A stretch of 64,000 nucleotides of DNA from Icerya purchasi (Eukaryota > Arthropoda > Insecta > Hemiptera > Monophlebidae). Every line of letters begins with the position of its first letter. Within the stretch, counting starts at the first letter, position 1. The stretch spans positions 299,089,756 to 299,153,755 of the forward strand of contig CM077115.1 in the NCBI GenBank assembly GCA_039619475.1, in the 5' to 3' direction. The position numbers and the translations under genes were made by a program. The notes beneath the pieces were generated by a model. The model saw only the letters and a list, made by a program, of their open reading frames with translations. It searched no databases and was not told where the DNA came from. This document shows positions 35,202 to 47,893 of the stretch, piece after piece.

Positions 35202-38200
35202 GACATCCCTCCCCCAAAGAATCAAAGGCTCTAGGAAAAAATTTGTTATAACAGAGAAACTTAATTTATGCTATAAAAGATTTGGATCAATTTTACACCT
35301 ACCAATTTACTTATAACTAATATTTAATAATATTTTCTAGTAGAACTATTAATGTTACTTTTCTATTCGATTTTAAACACAACTGTCGTCGCTCTTTTGC
35401 CAGTTTTATTTATTTTTAATTTTTATTTTGTAATTTTAATTAAAAATAGTTCAATGAGAAATATATATATTTAAACTTTCTCATGGGGACAAAGAATTCG
35501 GATCGGATTATTAACAAAAATAAAATAGAAGTAAAGTGTCTAATAAAAATATTATCTTTCTTACTATTTTTAAACTGCCATATTTAAGTTATAATTTTAT
35601 AATTTCGTTTTATTTTTCACCCATAAAAGTAAACCTAAATTTAAATTAAAAATTGTTATAATTATGTATTTTTAAAACATTTTTAAATTTCTATAAAGGT
35701 CGCTATTTGGTTTCCTTTAAAAAACAGGAGGTATTTCTCAAATCTACTGCCTACCGTAGAGGATTTTACGTAATTATATAACTCCCCCTCCCCCCCCCCA
35801 ATGTCCGTATAATCCTCCCGTACAAAATGTTCTTCTGGATCCGCCCCTGTATATATATATATATATATATACATATAGTTAAAAGTTTATTCATAAATTT
35901 TTTTCCATTAGCACGAAAGAACAATACCGTAAATAGTGTCTCATACTATGACGGCTTTTTATTAAAAAAAAAAAAAAAAAATAGGACAAAAAAGTACGAC
36001 ATTTTAAATTAAAAATCTCCGTGTAATAGTAGATAAATAAAGAGTTCAATTATTAATGAGCGACCAAAAAAAAATTAGTCATTTCAAATTACAAAAGTCT
36101 ATTAATAATTTATGACACGGCTGCTACTTTCCAGGTACGTCGTTAATTCGTCGTTTAAAAACTGAAAGTGCCGGCTTTTGGCACTGGACTTTTTTTCTTT
36201 TTGAGTCGAAACAAAACACTCAGCTGGAAAATTTTATAGCACATACTTTAGCCGGTATTGTAATTTGTTTTTTTTTTTTTAATTTGTCGATAATTTTCGG
36301 AGAATTGTGCTTTTTAATTAGGAAAAAGGCGGGTGGGGCGCTGTCGAAATCTACGGTGGAGTACCGTTGTGAAATTTAATAAAGACACCGCATATTTTAC
36401 ATTTGAAAAATCTACCGCTAAAGTCGAAAGCGGAAAAATTTTCTGAAACTATAAAATTCATTGAAATTCATAATAAATTGGCGGCGACATTTTAAAATTT
36501 AAAAACGGCCTATAATAATTTTCACTCTATCGGTCGTCAAAGGGGGAAGTTTCTTTTCAGGCACAATTTCCGATCGTAGTCCAGCGCGAATTTTATTAGT
36601 ACAAATGTCAAATTGAGAAATAATATTTCGGTAATGAATTTTTTTTAGCACAGGAAATTTTCCGAAGCGCGAATTTTTTTTTCAAACTATTTCGGCTCGC
36701 AGCGTAGAATCGAATTCTAAAGCTTACGTTCGAATATCCGGCTGAAACTAGGCTACTTTTTTTTTTTTTGTAATATTCAGTAAATGTCGACTTGAGCCGG
36801 GGATTTACCTCGTTTATTTACTTTTTTGCTCTTGCGTTTTTGACGCGGCCTTTTTATTTTTACGGTTTTTGATGCGTGATTATTCTTTGTACTCCGTGCT
36901 GTTTAAATCAGTGTAGCTATTTTTTTAATTCAATTTTTCTTGATGGAGCTTTTGAAGTCGATATTACTTGAAAAAATTCACAGAGTGAAATTCCGTAGAG
37001 CCGATGTTTAAATTAGCCGCCTGTTTTGCGCATTCCGTCAATGCGCGACGATGTTTAAAGGCAGAGAAGACACATTTTGTAGTTCGTTCGGGAAAGGACA
37101 GCCCAAGGCGTGCTGTCTTTTATAGTCGTCTAACAATAAGTGGCTTTGCCAGCTCCAGACAGATGTTAATTTTCCATCCTAAATAAATAAGCTGGCTCCC
37201 TCTCCCCCTCGCTGCTACCGTTAAAATAGCTTATACTATTATATTTTCGAAATTCTGCCCCCCGCTGTCCCTTCCTCCGCAGCTCCGGTCAAATAAGAAT
37301 TTTTCTTCCCTAACTCGCTCTAATTTTCCCATTATCTCCGAAGAGATGCCTTTTACGCTGCGAATGCGCCATTCATACGGTAGAGACTGTCTAGTCTTCT
37401 TCGTTATGTTGTCTGCCTATTTCGTCCCCCCCCCCCTCCTCCTTCCACCGCAGACGCTGCGATATTCCGCGCATTGCCGAATTTTTGATTTAGCCTAGAT
37501 TTCAACATCGACTAAAATGATTTTCCTTAACTTCATCCCCGGAGACGAATATTCATTTTCAATTGCGACAATTTTTGGAAAGGTCCGCTCATAATATCTG
37601 TAAATTGTGATAATATCGGCTGGCTTTTTATCCGTTAAGACTACTGTTCCATTATATCGCGCGGAATGCTAAAAATTGTATCAGATGTAGCGAACGGAAT
37701 TTATTACTAGCGTTACACCTATAATTTGATCTCGGTTTAGTATCGGATCATTTTAAACTACCGCGGGGGGGGGGGGTTAACAACCTTTTGTACCTATTAT
37801 ATCCAGTAATAGTGATAGTACAAAACGTTGTTTTCATTTCAAAATGTGTACAAGTGTTTTAAGAAGTGTATGTGCCTCCTGCTGCGGGTGTCATGGTACA
37901 AGAATCGTACTTCCATTAAGGCGGATATCGTGTAAAATAACAGAAAAGTAAAGTTGCCAATGTAAGCGAAGTTGTTTTTTGATCGGTCCAAAAGTGGATT
38001 CCGAAATTAGACGCAAAAAGTCGGTTAGTCCGAATGATGGCATAAAATTTATAATTTCGTGGTAAATATTGATGATTTCTTCCCGCCGTTGTGCAGATAT
38101 TTCGCATAAGACAGACGCTCAGCGGCTGTCATAAACTGAAATTGCGCCCATTTTGACCACTGTCAGGGGGGTATTTCTGTGTTAACTACACTGTGAACTA

Positions 38201-41200
38201 TTTTTTAAGTTCAAACTTACAAGGAGACTCAGGATTTATACCGCCGCTAGAAGCGAGAATACTCTAGAATAGCATTTTTCAGGCTTTAGGTGGGGCGTTA
38301 CGTTTGTGATTAGTCGCGAAGGCGTAGAAAAAATTTCTATTCTTATTCCAAAATAATCCGTACAAGAAAGTAGACTTAACTTTTTTAAGTAAACATTAAC
38401 AGATGAAAAATATCCATTTTTAAATTTAAATCAATTAATGAGGAGAAATGTATATTAAATTTACAAATTCGCAAAATTACATAGAATAAGTAGAAGTAAT
38501 CGAATCCATATAAGTAATATGTTTTTCGAGCTTACACACCACCCCTTGTGTGTATTTCGTTATGTCATCGTTTGCGAATCGGTATTCTTTTTATGCATTT
38601 CTTTCGCTCTTGTTTAACAATGAGTAAAAAAAGTAGTAAATTTTTTCTTTTTTTTTGGAATAATAAACGGAAGAAAATAAGTTTCTTAAAGAAGCAAATT
38701 AGTACGACCAAAAGGTGGAATATTCCCAGTATTTCAGATGAACGTGCTAGTAAAGCAAGCAAAACTGACTCGTAGTTTTATGTATAATTGTAAAGGGGAA
38801 AACATATAAATTATGTTTTTACTAGCATAAAAGAAGTACATCGTTGTGCATTATCCGTATGACTACTTTGCGTTTTAATAAACTTGTAGCGAGATTGTTT
38901 TTAAAGAAAACGCTATAAATTAAAATATAACTGATGCAATTTGATAAAATTTGTTTCAGCGAGCAACACGATTTTAGAACGTTCTTCTTTGATCGCCTAC
39001 CATGTTTTGCTAAGTGCGAAAAACCGTTTCCAGTAAAGGGGATGTTATAAAAGCCAAACTACACGATTTCGAAAAATCGTCACTAGATATGAATCTGAAA
39101 TAGTAATAAGTATTCTTCTCTTGTCGAATGGAAACGTACGTAGGTACAAGTGAAATCAGTTCGGCCATGTTGAATTATAGTTGGTAAAAAACATCATAAA
39201 GTCGCGCTGTATGAAAGTCACTTGAATTAGCAGACGTCTCAAAATATTGCTTTACATATGTAAAGAGAGCTTCATCATGGAAGAATTCCTTCGTTACAGT
39301 TTGCAACTAAAAGAGTTTTCAACGATATCGTAATCATTTTTTAAAAATGATCAAATCGATTTCTAAACGAAAACCACTTCTGGCATTATTTGTACCACCG
39401 ATAGGTCTATTGACAGAAAACATAGGGACACTTGCTATTTTGCATGAAGGGAATCTATTCATCTTCGTCGAATAACATTGTCTGCCATAGTTGTATTCAG
39501 ACATGTTATTTTTGAATTCAGTGCGTGTGCAAACACAGTGAATTGGTTACGAAATGGTGATTTCAATTAATATGTGACGAAATCGTCCCAGAAACATTTA
39601 CTATTATGTTCTCATGTAAGATGGCTTCCATGAGGCGAAAACTTCTTAATCGATTATTCGAACTTTGTGCAGAAATCGGAATATTTCTAAATGATCAGGA
39701 GTGTTACATTAAGTACGCTAGAAGTAATGTTGCCTATTTAGCCCGTATATTTTCACTAATGAACGATTTAAATTTATCAATGCACTGAAATCAGACGAAT
39801 TACTTTTTCTTCTAATATATATGTATATATATATTATAAAATGTGTGCTTTAATTAGAAAATTTGAACTTTGATTTTTAAACAAATCAAAAAACAGTTTC
39901 TTCGATATATTTCCATCATTTTCACGAAAATAGATCGTGATAAAATTTTAAATATAATAAAAGTAAAGTTTATTAGATATCGTCGTTTCCGGAAAATAAG
40001 TTAATTGCAAATTGTTTTCAATATACACTTAAATTTTTAATTAATCAGAAGAAGAAAAAGTTCGTATAGCTTAAATAAAACCAGAAAAATTTGCTCAAAT
40101 TTTAGTCACAAATTCAAAATGAAAATTAATAACGAATCAGGGGACAATAAATGCAATGCGCCCTGAGCTAAGAATGACGCAGTCATTAATATATACATAC
40201 ATATATATAGACATATATATATATTTATATATGTACCTTTTCTTTTTATGCTGGTCACATCGCGCGCATTTAGTTTAAATAGATATAATATATTACAATC
40301 AGGTATAACGGCTAACAAGACATGAGAGCTTTCCTTTCCTTTAAGGTACCCTTTATATTTTTTCGTCTACACTTTATTTCCTTTCGGACTGCTAATTGCA
40401 CGGGTTCTAGTACCGCGATCTTTTTTGACTCCCTTACTATCTCTCCATAGTAGTTCTCGCCGTCCCCTTCTTCCCCGAATATCTTTCTTAGTGTCCTCCT
40501 CAGTTTCCTTTTGTCCTACGTTCTTCCTTTTTGATGGATAATCGTCCGTAGCTAACAAGCCCAATAAAAAAGTAAAAAAATTAATATATATATGTGTATA
40601 TATTAGTGTTTCAGTTATTATAACTTAATATATCAGAAATAGAGAACGGAGTTTTTAACAACATATATATTATCAATACGGTTTTTTCTACCATATAAAG
40701 GGATGTAGCGAACAGGAAAGTAACATTTTATGATCAACAGGCACGAGGTTATATAATTTAAAAATAACGACCTGCTAGTATAAATTTAAATTCTTCTAAG
40801 CTAATCTTTTTATTCGCGCCAAAACGGCTCTTGTAACGGTTTCGTTAGCACTTATAAGTTAGAATAAATCGGATTTATTTATAGCAGCAAGAAATAAGGG
40901 TCTTTGTTTTGCTTGCTACAACTTGAATAATGATCTAAAATGTAATCAAAAGATTTATAATTTCCAGGTGTGAACCAAGAAGAAAAATAAGAAAAAACGG
41001 AACATTCTGCGAAAGTATCGTTCTAAAAATAACGGATATAAATATGTTCAAAATGATCATCGGTATACGTCAATCTGGTGATTTTTAATAGATACGTAAT
41101 TGTTAAAAATTGCCAGAACTGACGATTACCGGAAAAACTACGTGAGCGAGCCAGAGCATGGTATTTTTAAATAGACAGGTGTGACATGGTTTTCCTAACA

Positions 41201-41809
41201 CTCGACAACCGTTTTAATAAAAATCCATTACTTTATGTAGCGTTATAGATGAAACAGTCGATATTATTTGAAGTTTTTATTTCTATTTCTTGTTGGTGTG
41301 AAAACAAAAGAAAAAAAGGAAAGAAAATCCATAATTGCTGTCAATAAACCGGTCGGACCATTCTCCGATAGTTCCACTTGTCATTGCCATTACCGTTTTT
41401 CCTAATTATTCCACTGCTTAAAAGAATTCCAACATTATTCGATGTTTGCCTAGTTAGTGTACTCATCGATAATCATATCAAATCACCACACTGACTCGCC
41501 AAATTTCCGATAAACAAAGAACCATTCGAATGATTCTACTCGAACATAGTCATATTAAGATACGTACTATTTTCGTCAATGATGTGTCTATTCTTTATCT
41601 TTATTTGAATTGATATTCATCAGTGGTAATTAACATCGAGAGTACGAGTATTTTAACTTTTCGTCTTATTAAAAATTAGCTGTTTTTCAGTGACCAGAGT
41701 GAATTGATAATATTTTAAGTGCTAAAGACTTTATTTATGCTACTAGAAATTTATCTAAAACAACCCGCTTTTTTTAATGGTTATTTTAATCCACCGATAC
41801 GTACTACTT

Positions 41810-41975
41810 TGCGCCACTGACTGGAACACCACTTTTGAACGAATAAAAAATCATTAAAATCGGTCTACATGGAACGAGTTACGCTCGAACAAACATGAAA
41901 AAAAAAACAAAAAAAAAAACAAATCAAAAATCATACTTGACGAACATATAATCTACTCTTTTTGAAGTCGGTTAA
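41810..41975. repeat. interspersed repeat ending CTTTTTGAAGTCGGT
   Basis: Shares GCTCGAACAAACATGAAAAA, an A-rich middle, GACGAACATATAATCT and the ending CTCTTTTTGAAGTCGGTTAA with the sequence at 47820-47892 (GCGAACAAACATAAAAA ... TCCTTCTTTTTGGTAGTCGGT). Read on the minus strand it begins ACCGACTTC, a start also seen at both ends of the fold-back element at 45.07 kb. Family not identified. Confidence 0.5.
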
Positions 41976-43301
41976 GAGAAACGCTGCGTGAAATAGTAGC
42001 GCAACAGAATTACCTTCCTGGCACGGTAAAGGTTGCGTGTTAATGATAACATTTAAAAGAATTTCAGCGATGATAAAGCCGTTTCCGAGCGCAACATAAA
42101 CAAGGCATCAATAGAAAGTTACTGCATAATACATCCATTGTCCAACATTCGAATCGGCCAAATAAACTGTAATTGCGCTGGTCCCCCCCCCCCCCAACAA
42201 GAAGTTTAAACTCGATGAAGAAAAACGCATATGCCGGCATAGGAAAAATGAGAAGTTCCATTTGTCAATTTTTTTTAATAAAGTTCGAGAAATAAAAAAC
42301 AAAGCAGACCAAAAAAAAATCGAAAATTAAAGAGCTATCTTATAATTCCAGCTACAGAAAGAAAACACGTAAAGACCGACTAACTGTAAAAGACCTTTCA
42401 GTAGCGGCTAGAAGTAGTCTAGTCCTACTTTTCCCGTAGCTGCTTAAGCGGGTCATGGTGACCGGGTGAGCGTTTCCGTATTTTTGGGTTTCAACATCCA
42501 TTGGTGTGTTGTTTTTTTTTTTGTTAGCTTCAAATTTAGGTCTGTTATTCAGGGAAATATTTAAGGGACATTCTCTACAACACTCAGCTCAAAATTTTCC
42601 CTCTAAAGTGTTTGTGCTCATGTTTCGTTCCTCCAAATTTTTTTGGAACTTGTCATACTACTAGTAAAGCATATAAATAAATGTTAGATACGTATGTTTT
42701 TTGTTGCTGCTTTAACGATTCTTCCGAGAATAAAAATCACCTTTCTGAATGTAACTCTCCTAAACATCTCTTAATATTTCATTTTCAAAAGAGAAAACTG
42801 AATCTATAATATTAGGAAGTCGTATAAAGTAAAACATCTTTGACCGATTTTGTAGACGGTAAATGTATATTTTTAATCGTTAATTGTTAATGACTTTCAC
42901 AAGCAAGACGGGGGAATATAAAGTTGACGCGTCTCGGGATTTATTTTTAAGATCTCTTAAAATGGCGAACAACCCCTCGGAGATCGAATAAATTATGTAT
43001 ATTTTCTGAGCCACCAGATAAAAATTGATATGTGGGAGTCTTTAACGATTCTTTCTTCTGTTTAGATTTTAAAAATTCAGAATGGCAGTGCAGCTGACGA
43101 ATTTTTCGGTACTCGGATTTGTTCTCTATCTGAAAACTGACGGCTGGGAAAATATACGCAAACGATTTATTCATGAAGGGGGCGGTATACCATCTCAAAA
43201 ATAATAAAAAAATAGCAAAAAGAAAAATTCCAACGTCCACTATATTTTCTCTTCTGAGTCTATGTTTTCATTTAAATTTATTTATTAAAAGTTAACGAAA
43301 A

Positions 43302-43440
43302 AACAAATAAACATATCAAACACTAAAGAAGCAAATAAACATATCAAAGACTAAAAAAACAAATAAACATATCAAACCCTAAAAAAACAAATAAACATAT
43401 CAAACTCTAAAAAACAAATAAATATATCAAACCCTAGAAA
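43302..43440. repeat. 28-bp minisatellite, five copies
   Basis: The unit CAAATAAACATATCAAA plus a variable CCCTAAAAAAA-like part starts at 43304, 43332, 43360, 43388 and 43415 (periods 28, 28, 28, 27). Units differ at a few bases. Confidence 0.85.
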
Positions 43441-44276
43441 ACAAGCGAGGCGATTTCCTTATGTCGAAATAATTAGTTGAAAGGGAATATATAAGTCAAA
43501 ATATGTTTTCGGTGGTTATATTTAGGAGGCTCTCTCCGAATCGTAACATTAACAGCTGAAAAAAATACATCTTTATTATTTTTTGAATCCAAAAATTAAC
43601 AGAAGGAGCTGACTTATTTTCTCGATTAAAATCTACCGGGGTTATATTTTTCATATAATACGCGTTCGTAAATGTAAACAATTATAGCCGGATCAAAAAT
43701 TGTTTATTTTTTGAAATTTCGAAAGATTTAGATTCTTTCATGAAACCGAAATACAGGTTTCCTTCGTTAACAAACTTTCCATCAACATCCAGCACACCGG
43801 GAAGAAAATATTATCGATTTGGAAATTTGGGTATTTCGGACACACCGAAGGTTCGAATTTAAGGGTTTTTATTTATTTTTAGACGCGTCAACTATCCACA
43901 CATTAACCCAGTGCAAGTGAAATTTTTCAAAGTGCCAACAACAACGAAATATTCTACCCGAACGAAACACAATCAACTAATCAACTGCGCTACGGTAGCT
44001 GGTTAATGTTTAAAGTTGTAATATCGACTGTGTAATTTTTCTACAAAGTTTGCCTTTGTGCGAACGTTTAAAATGCATTTTATATTCAGCTGAGCTGCCG
44101 CTTTACATTTTTTTTCTTTTTTCTACGTTGTTTTGCCTTAAAAGGAGCAAAATTTATTGGCTATCGAAAGCGCCCATTTTTCTGTATATGACTTTGCTTT
44201 TGTATATTTTAAATTTCAAATTCAATTGTCGGATAAACTTTCAAGTGATTTTTCAAGTTGTATTAAATTTTGCATT

Positions 44277-44307
<31 letters not shown>

Positions 44308-45067
44308 CTTGACACAATTTTTTTTTGGAGATTTTTGCAAATAGAGCTTCAAGTTTAAAATCGTTTCAAAGATATTTTCATTATATATATATATAGATAT
44401 ATAATCCTGTGAAATATTACGGTTACTGCCGGTTTGATGAGGCGACAAGAAAAGGAAAAAACAAACTAATGTCGGTACTTAGATTTATGAAAAACCGAGT
44501 TCGTATATAATAACTTTCTTTATGCGCTGAAAAAAACTTATTCTATACGTATGCCAAAAATTTTAAGTTAATCTCAATGAAAAAAATTGACTATTTCACC
44601 TATTTTCCGAACCAGGTAATAATCGTATTGAAGACAACGCTATTTGAATAATAGTCCGCACAATGGAAAAGTTAAGAAGGTTGAATTCAAAGTTCTATTT
44701 TTGTACGCTAAAATCTAAGTAAAAACGTATGCAGATCTATAGAAAAGTACCATTGATTATTCGATTGATTTGTTATATTGTTAAGCATTTAATCTAACTA
44801 AAATTTCAGTTCTGCAAAATTACACCGTCCTTCATTGCCACTGTACTTATATGCGACACAGTTCTACCATTTTATTCGAATTCACTTGAATTCAAACTTC
44901 TCAAAAGAAAAAAAGGAAAGAGTGAATACATTTTGGATAAGCGAAGGAAAATTTAATTAGATTCCAATTTCTCGTTTTTATGCGTAATTTTGAGGATTAC
45001 TGTAAATATTAAAGATTAATAATGTAAGTTGAAAAAAAGAATAAAGCGTTTCTTTTTTTTTAAAATA

Positions 45068-46622
45068 AAAATACCGACTTTGAGATTTATTATAAAAATT
45101 TAATAAAAATGCACTGAAAAGTAAAAGATAATCCCGATAAGAAAACGTATTTCAGAATGATATAACATGGAGTGATATTATCATAATTCTTATTACTTAT
45201 TATTCCCGATAAGAAAATACGTTTCAGAGTGACATATACTTTTAATGGTACTGATATTATGGTAATTCTTATACGACATTAGTAATCTTTATTAGAGTAG
45301 GAATCAAATTCATATTAAAATAATAATTAAAAACTACATTAAGTACACTCATTAAATTGCTCGTAGATGTTGTAATATGAATTTGGTGCTTACTCTAATT
45401 AAGGTATGAATGTCGTACATGAATTACCATAATATCACTACTATCAAAGGTATATGTCACTGACACATATTTTCTTATCGGGCATAATAAGTATTAAGGT
45501 TCGATAAGAATTACGGTAATATCACTTTCTACTCGTAAGTTATATCACTATGAAATATATTTTCTTATCGGGAGTAATTATTTTTTACTTTTTAGTGCAT
45601 TTTTATGAAATTTTTATTTTTTTTTTTTTTTTTTTTACCCCCTTGGGTTTGCTACCAGAGAGCATTAGCCCAGAAAAAATAGAATAGATGCATGGAATAG
45701 AATATATTTTTATTTTGTCGACAATGGAATCAAGGAACGCACTTAGAACAGGAACAACTGACAGAATAGGTCGAGAAAGAACATAAGAGCATTGGAAAGG
45801 AGCAGGAAGACCAAGCTTTAAAAGATGATAATAAAGTAACTGACGCTCGCGTGATAAACCAGAATACTCGAAGAGCACGTGATTCGCATCACAAACATAC
45901 TGGAAACCTTCAGGATCCAATGAACAAAAAGAAGATGCAGCCAAGGAAAAGCAATTTAGAGAAGAAGGAAGAAGACTATGCGAGAAACGGAGGCGAGATA
46001 ATTTAACAATTATGAACCGACGCAAACTGGGGAAATCATAAAACCAAGGACGAGAAGGAGGAACAGGATTAATCAAGAGATAAAAGGAATTAGCATTAAC
46101 GAAAAGAGAAACATAAACAGAGTGCCTAAGATGGCAGGATTTAGTTGGAAGAAGAATATAGTGTACTGGAACCCTACTAATAAAATTTCCATTGGAAGCA
46201 GCAGCTTTAGCAAGGAGGTCGACAGCTACATTTCCATCAATGCCTAAATGTCCCGGAATCCAAAGAAAGTCAATCTGGGTAGACGTCGATGAGAATAGAT
46301 CATGAAGAAGAGAACGAATGGAAAGGATAATAGTATCAATGGAAGGAGAAAGGGAAGGTGGAGATAGCGCTGGAAGAACACTTAAAGAATCAGAAACAAT
46401 AAGGAATTTGGAAGGACTTGCGGAAGAGGAAATATAAATAATGGCTTGTAGAATGGCAACATATTCTGCAGTAAATACAGAACAAAAGGACGGAAGTCTA
46501 AAGGACCGAGAATGAAAGAACTGAGGGCACAAGAATGCCGCCCCAACTCCGCTCGGGCTCTTCGATGCGTCAGTAAAAATTAAAGAGTGATCATTTTTAT
46601 CATAAATCTTGAAGTCGGTATT
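45068..46622. mobile_element. fold-back element (about 580 bp) split by a nested LINE
   Basis: The left arm starts ATACCGACTTTGAGATTTAT at about 45071 and the right end is its inverse, ATAAATCTTGAAGTCGGTAT at about 46602-46621. Arms of roughly 265 bp meet near 45330-45350 and pair at about 80-85 percent. Each arm contains two copies of a subrepeat with CCCGATAAGAAAATA, then a TTTCAG..TGATAT stretch and GGTAATTCTTAT. There is no coding capacity. The right arm is interrupted by the LINE at 45618-46592; removing it restores the arm. The superfamily is unknown. Confidence 0.7.
45618..46592 (-). mobile_element. I-like LINE 3' fragment with intact RNase H, nested in fold-back arm
   Basis: An 8-bp duplication ATTTTTAT (45610-45617 and 46593-46600) brackets the insert. 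The minus strand is open throughout: it begins near 46592 with IFTDASKSPSGVGAAFLCPQ, and catalytic RNase H residues are all present (TDAS; TAEYVAI; VSDSLS; IPGHLGIDGN with VDLLAKAA). The C-terminal region follows with PSRPWFYDFPSLRRFIIVKL and a CDANHVLFEYSG motif, where the usual final Cys of the zinc motif (LFEC) is Tyr. The frame has no stop before the poly(A) (T-run 45618-45636 on +), ending SGSKPKGVKKKK. RT and endonuclease are lost by 5' truncation. The clean frame and perfect duplication indicate a recent insertion. Confidence 0.85.
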
Positions 46623-46889
46623 TTTTTTTAATCATTTTATTTTACAATTTATAGCGCTTGCATTTTTTTATTGCTAAAAATCAACTTTTTTGCCACATTA
46701 TTCTCCATATTTTATAGTTAAAAAAAAAAAAAATCGATTTCTTTCTTTTGAACTGTATATCCACGGTAAAACAAAATCAAAAGCTATATTTCCATGGTAA
46801 TTCGGCAAACTGATAGTAAAGTCAAAATCGCCTCTGTTATATACTAATAACAAATACGAAGAAAATAAAACTGTCTAAAGGGGCTGCAT

Positions 46890-47893
46890 TTTTTTTTCGT
46901 TTTTTGACAAATACTCAGTTTATGTTCACCGATTTTCATCAGGCTTCACACGGTACCAGTAGCACAATTTTTAATTGATAAAGAGAGTCAGATTCATATG
47001 AGAATATTATGCGCGAATAAACATAAAATTAAAACAAAAAAAAAGCATTGCGTGGTCGGGGGACCCTCGTCAGGAACAAAGTTCCTTACGTTATTTTTTG
47101 AACTCTAAACGTGATTTTTAATATGTTGATTTCTATTGATTCTATTAGTGTATTTTCGTCACGTTAAAAAACGTTATCATCTTTCATTAAACTCCCCCTC
47201 TCTAATTTGTATATTTTATTATTTTTTCAATGTAAAAATGTATAATAAAGATTTAAATCAAAAAATTTCATTGAATAAATAAAATAAAAATAATGAATTA
47301 TTTATATAAAAAAATAAAATAAATCCCGTATAAATTAAATCAAAAACAAAAAATAAGTTTAAATGAAATTTACACGATTGAAGTTTAACAGCTGACCGCG
47401 CACAGTGCTTGCTGCTCGAATCACGATACTCACACACATACATAAGGGCGCGTATAAAATAGAAAGAGACAACGAAAGAGAAAGAAGGGGAAGGTCGCCT
47501 GGAGGAGGCATAACGATTTTTCCTTACGTGACGATTTCTGCCAGTTAACTTCCACCGCAAGCCGCGTTAATGTAACGTCTCCTTGTTTTTTGGAAGTTCG
47601 TAACAAAGCTCCATTTCCATAGTGATTTGGAAAATTCGTAGTATTTTAAGTCAGCCACTTCTGTTATACTAGTAAAAAATAATCATAAAAAAAAAAAATT
47701 ATCCAAATTTTTTCGGGGTTTTTGGCGAATACTCAGTTTTTATTCACCGACTTTCATTACGTGATATCTAAATTGAATGGTGCTCTTTCTAACGGACAAG
47801 GAATCAGTAAATAAACGCGAACAAACATAAAAAAATACACAAAAACATACGCGACGAAAGTATAATAATCTCCTTCTTTTTGGTAGTCGGTAA
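46890..47893. repeat. two diverged copies of a non-coding repeat
   Basis: Blocks 46890-47045 and 47705-47860 share a TTTTTCG..TTTTTG start, AATACTCAGTTT, TTCACCGA.TTTCAT, an AA.TT.. middle and a GCGAA.AAACATAAAA end. The second continues to CTTTTTGGTAGTCGGT (47873-47892). The upstream parts also resemble each other (CATTTCCAT..TAATTTGG-like at 46785 and 47610). No reading frame. Confidence 0.55.

Larger units (their letters stand above)
33744..45060. other. intronic spacer, no coding feature recognised
   Basis: AT-rich intron sequence with (AT)n at 35167-35199, 35850-35871 and 44281-44307, poly-C/G runs at 35785-35799, 37426-37436, 37765-37776 and 42182-42195, and a T/C-rich segment at 40330-40560 ending in A-rich sequence that may be a LINE tail. 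No protein motif was found. A repeat at 41810-41975 is listed separately. Confidence 0.4.

Noticed and set aside
43302..43440. CRISPR array
   Set aside because: Units are contiguous with no separate spacers, and the sequence is eukaryotic; it is a minisatellite.
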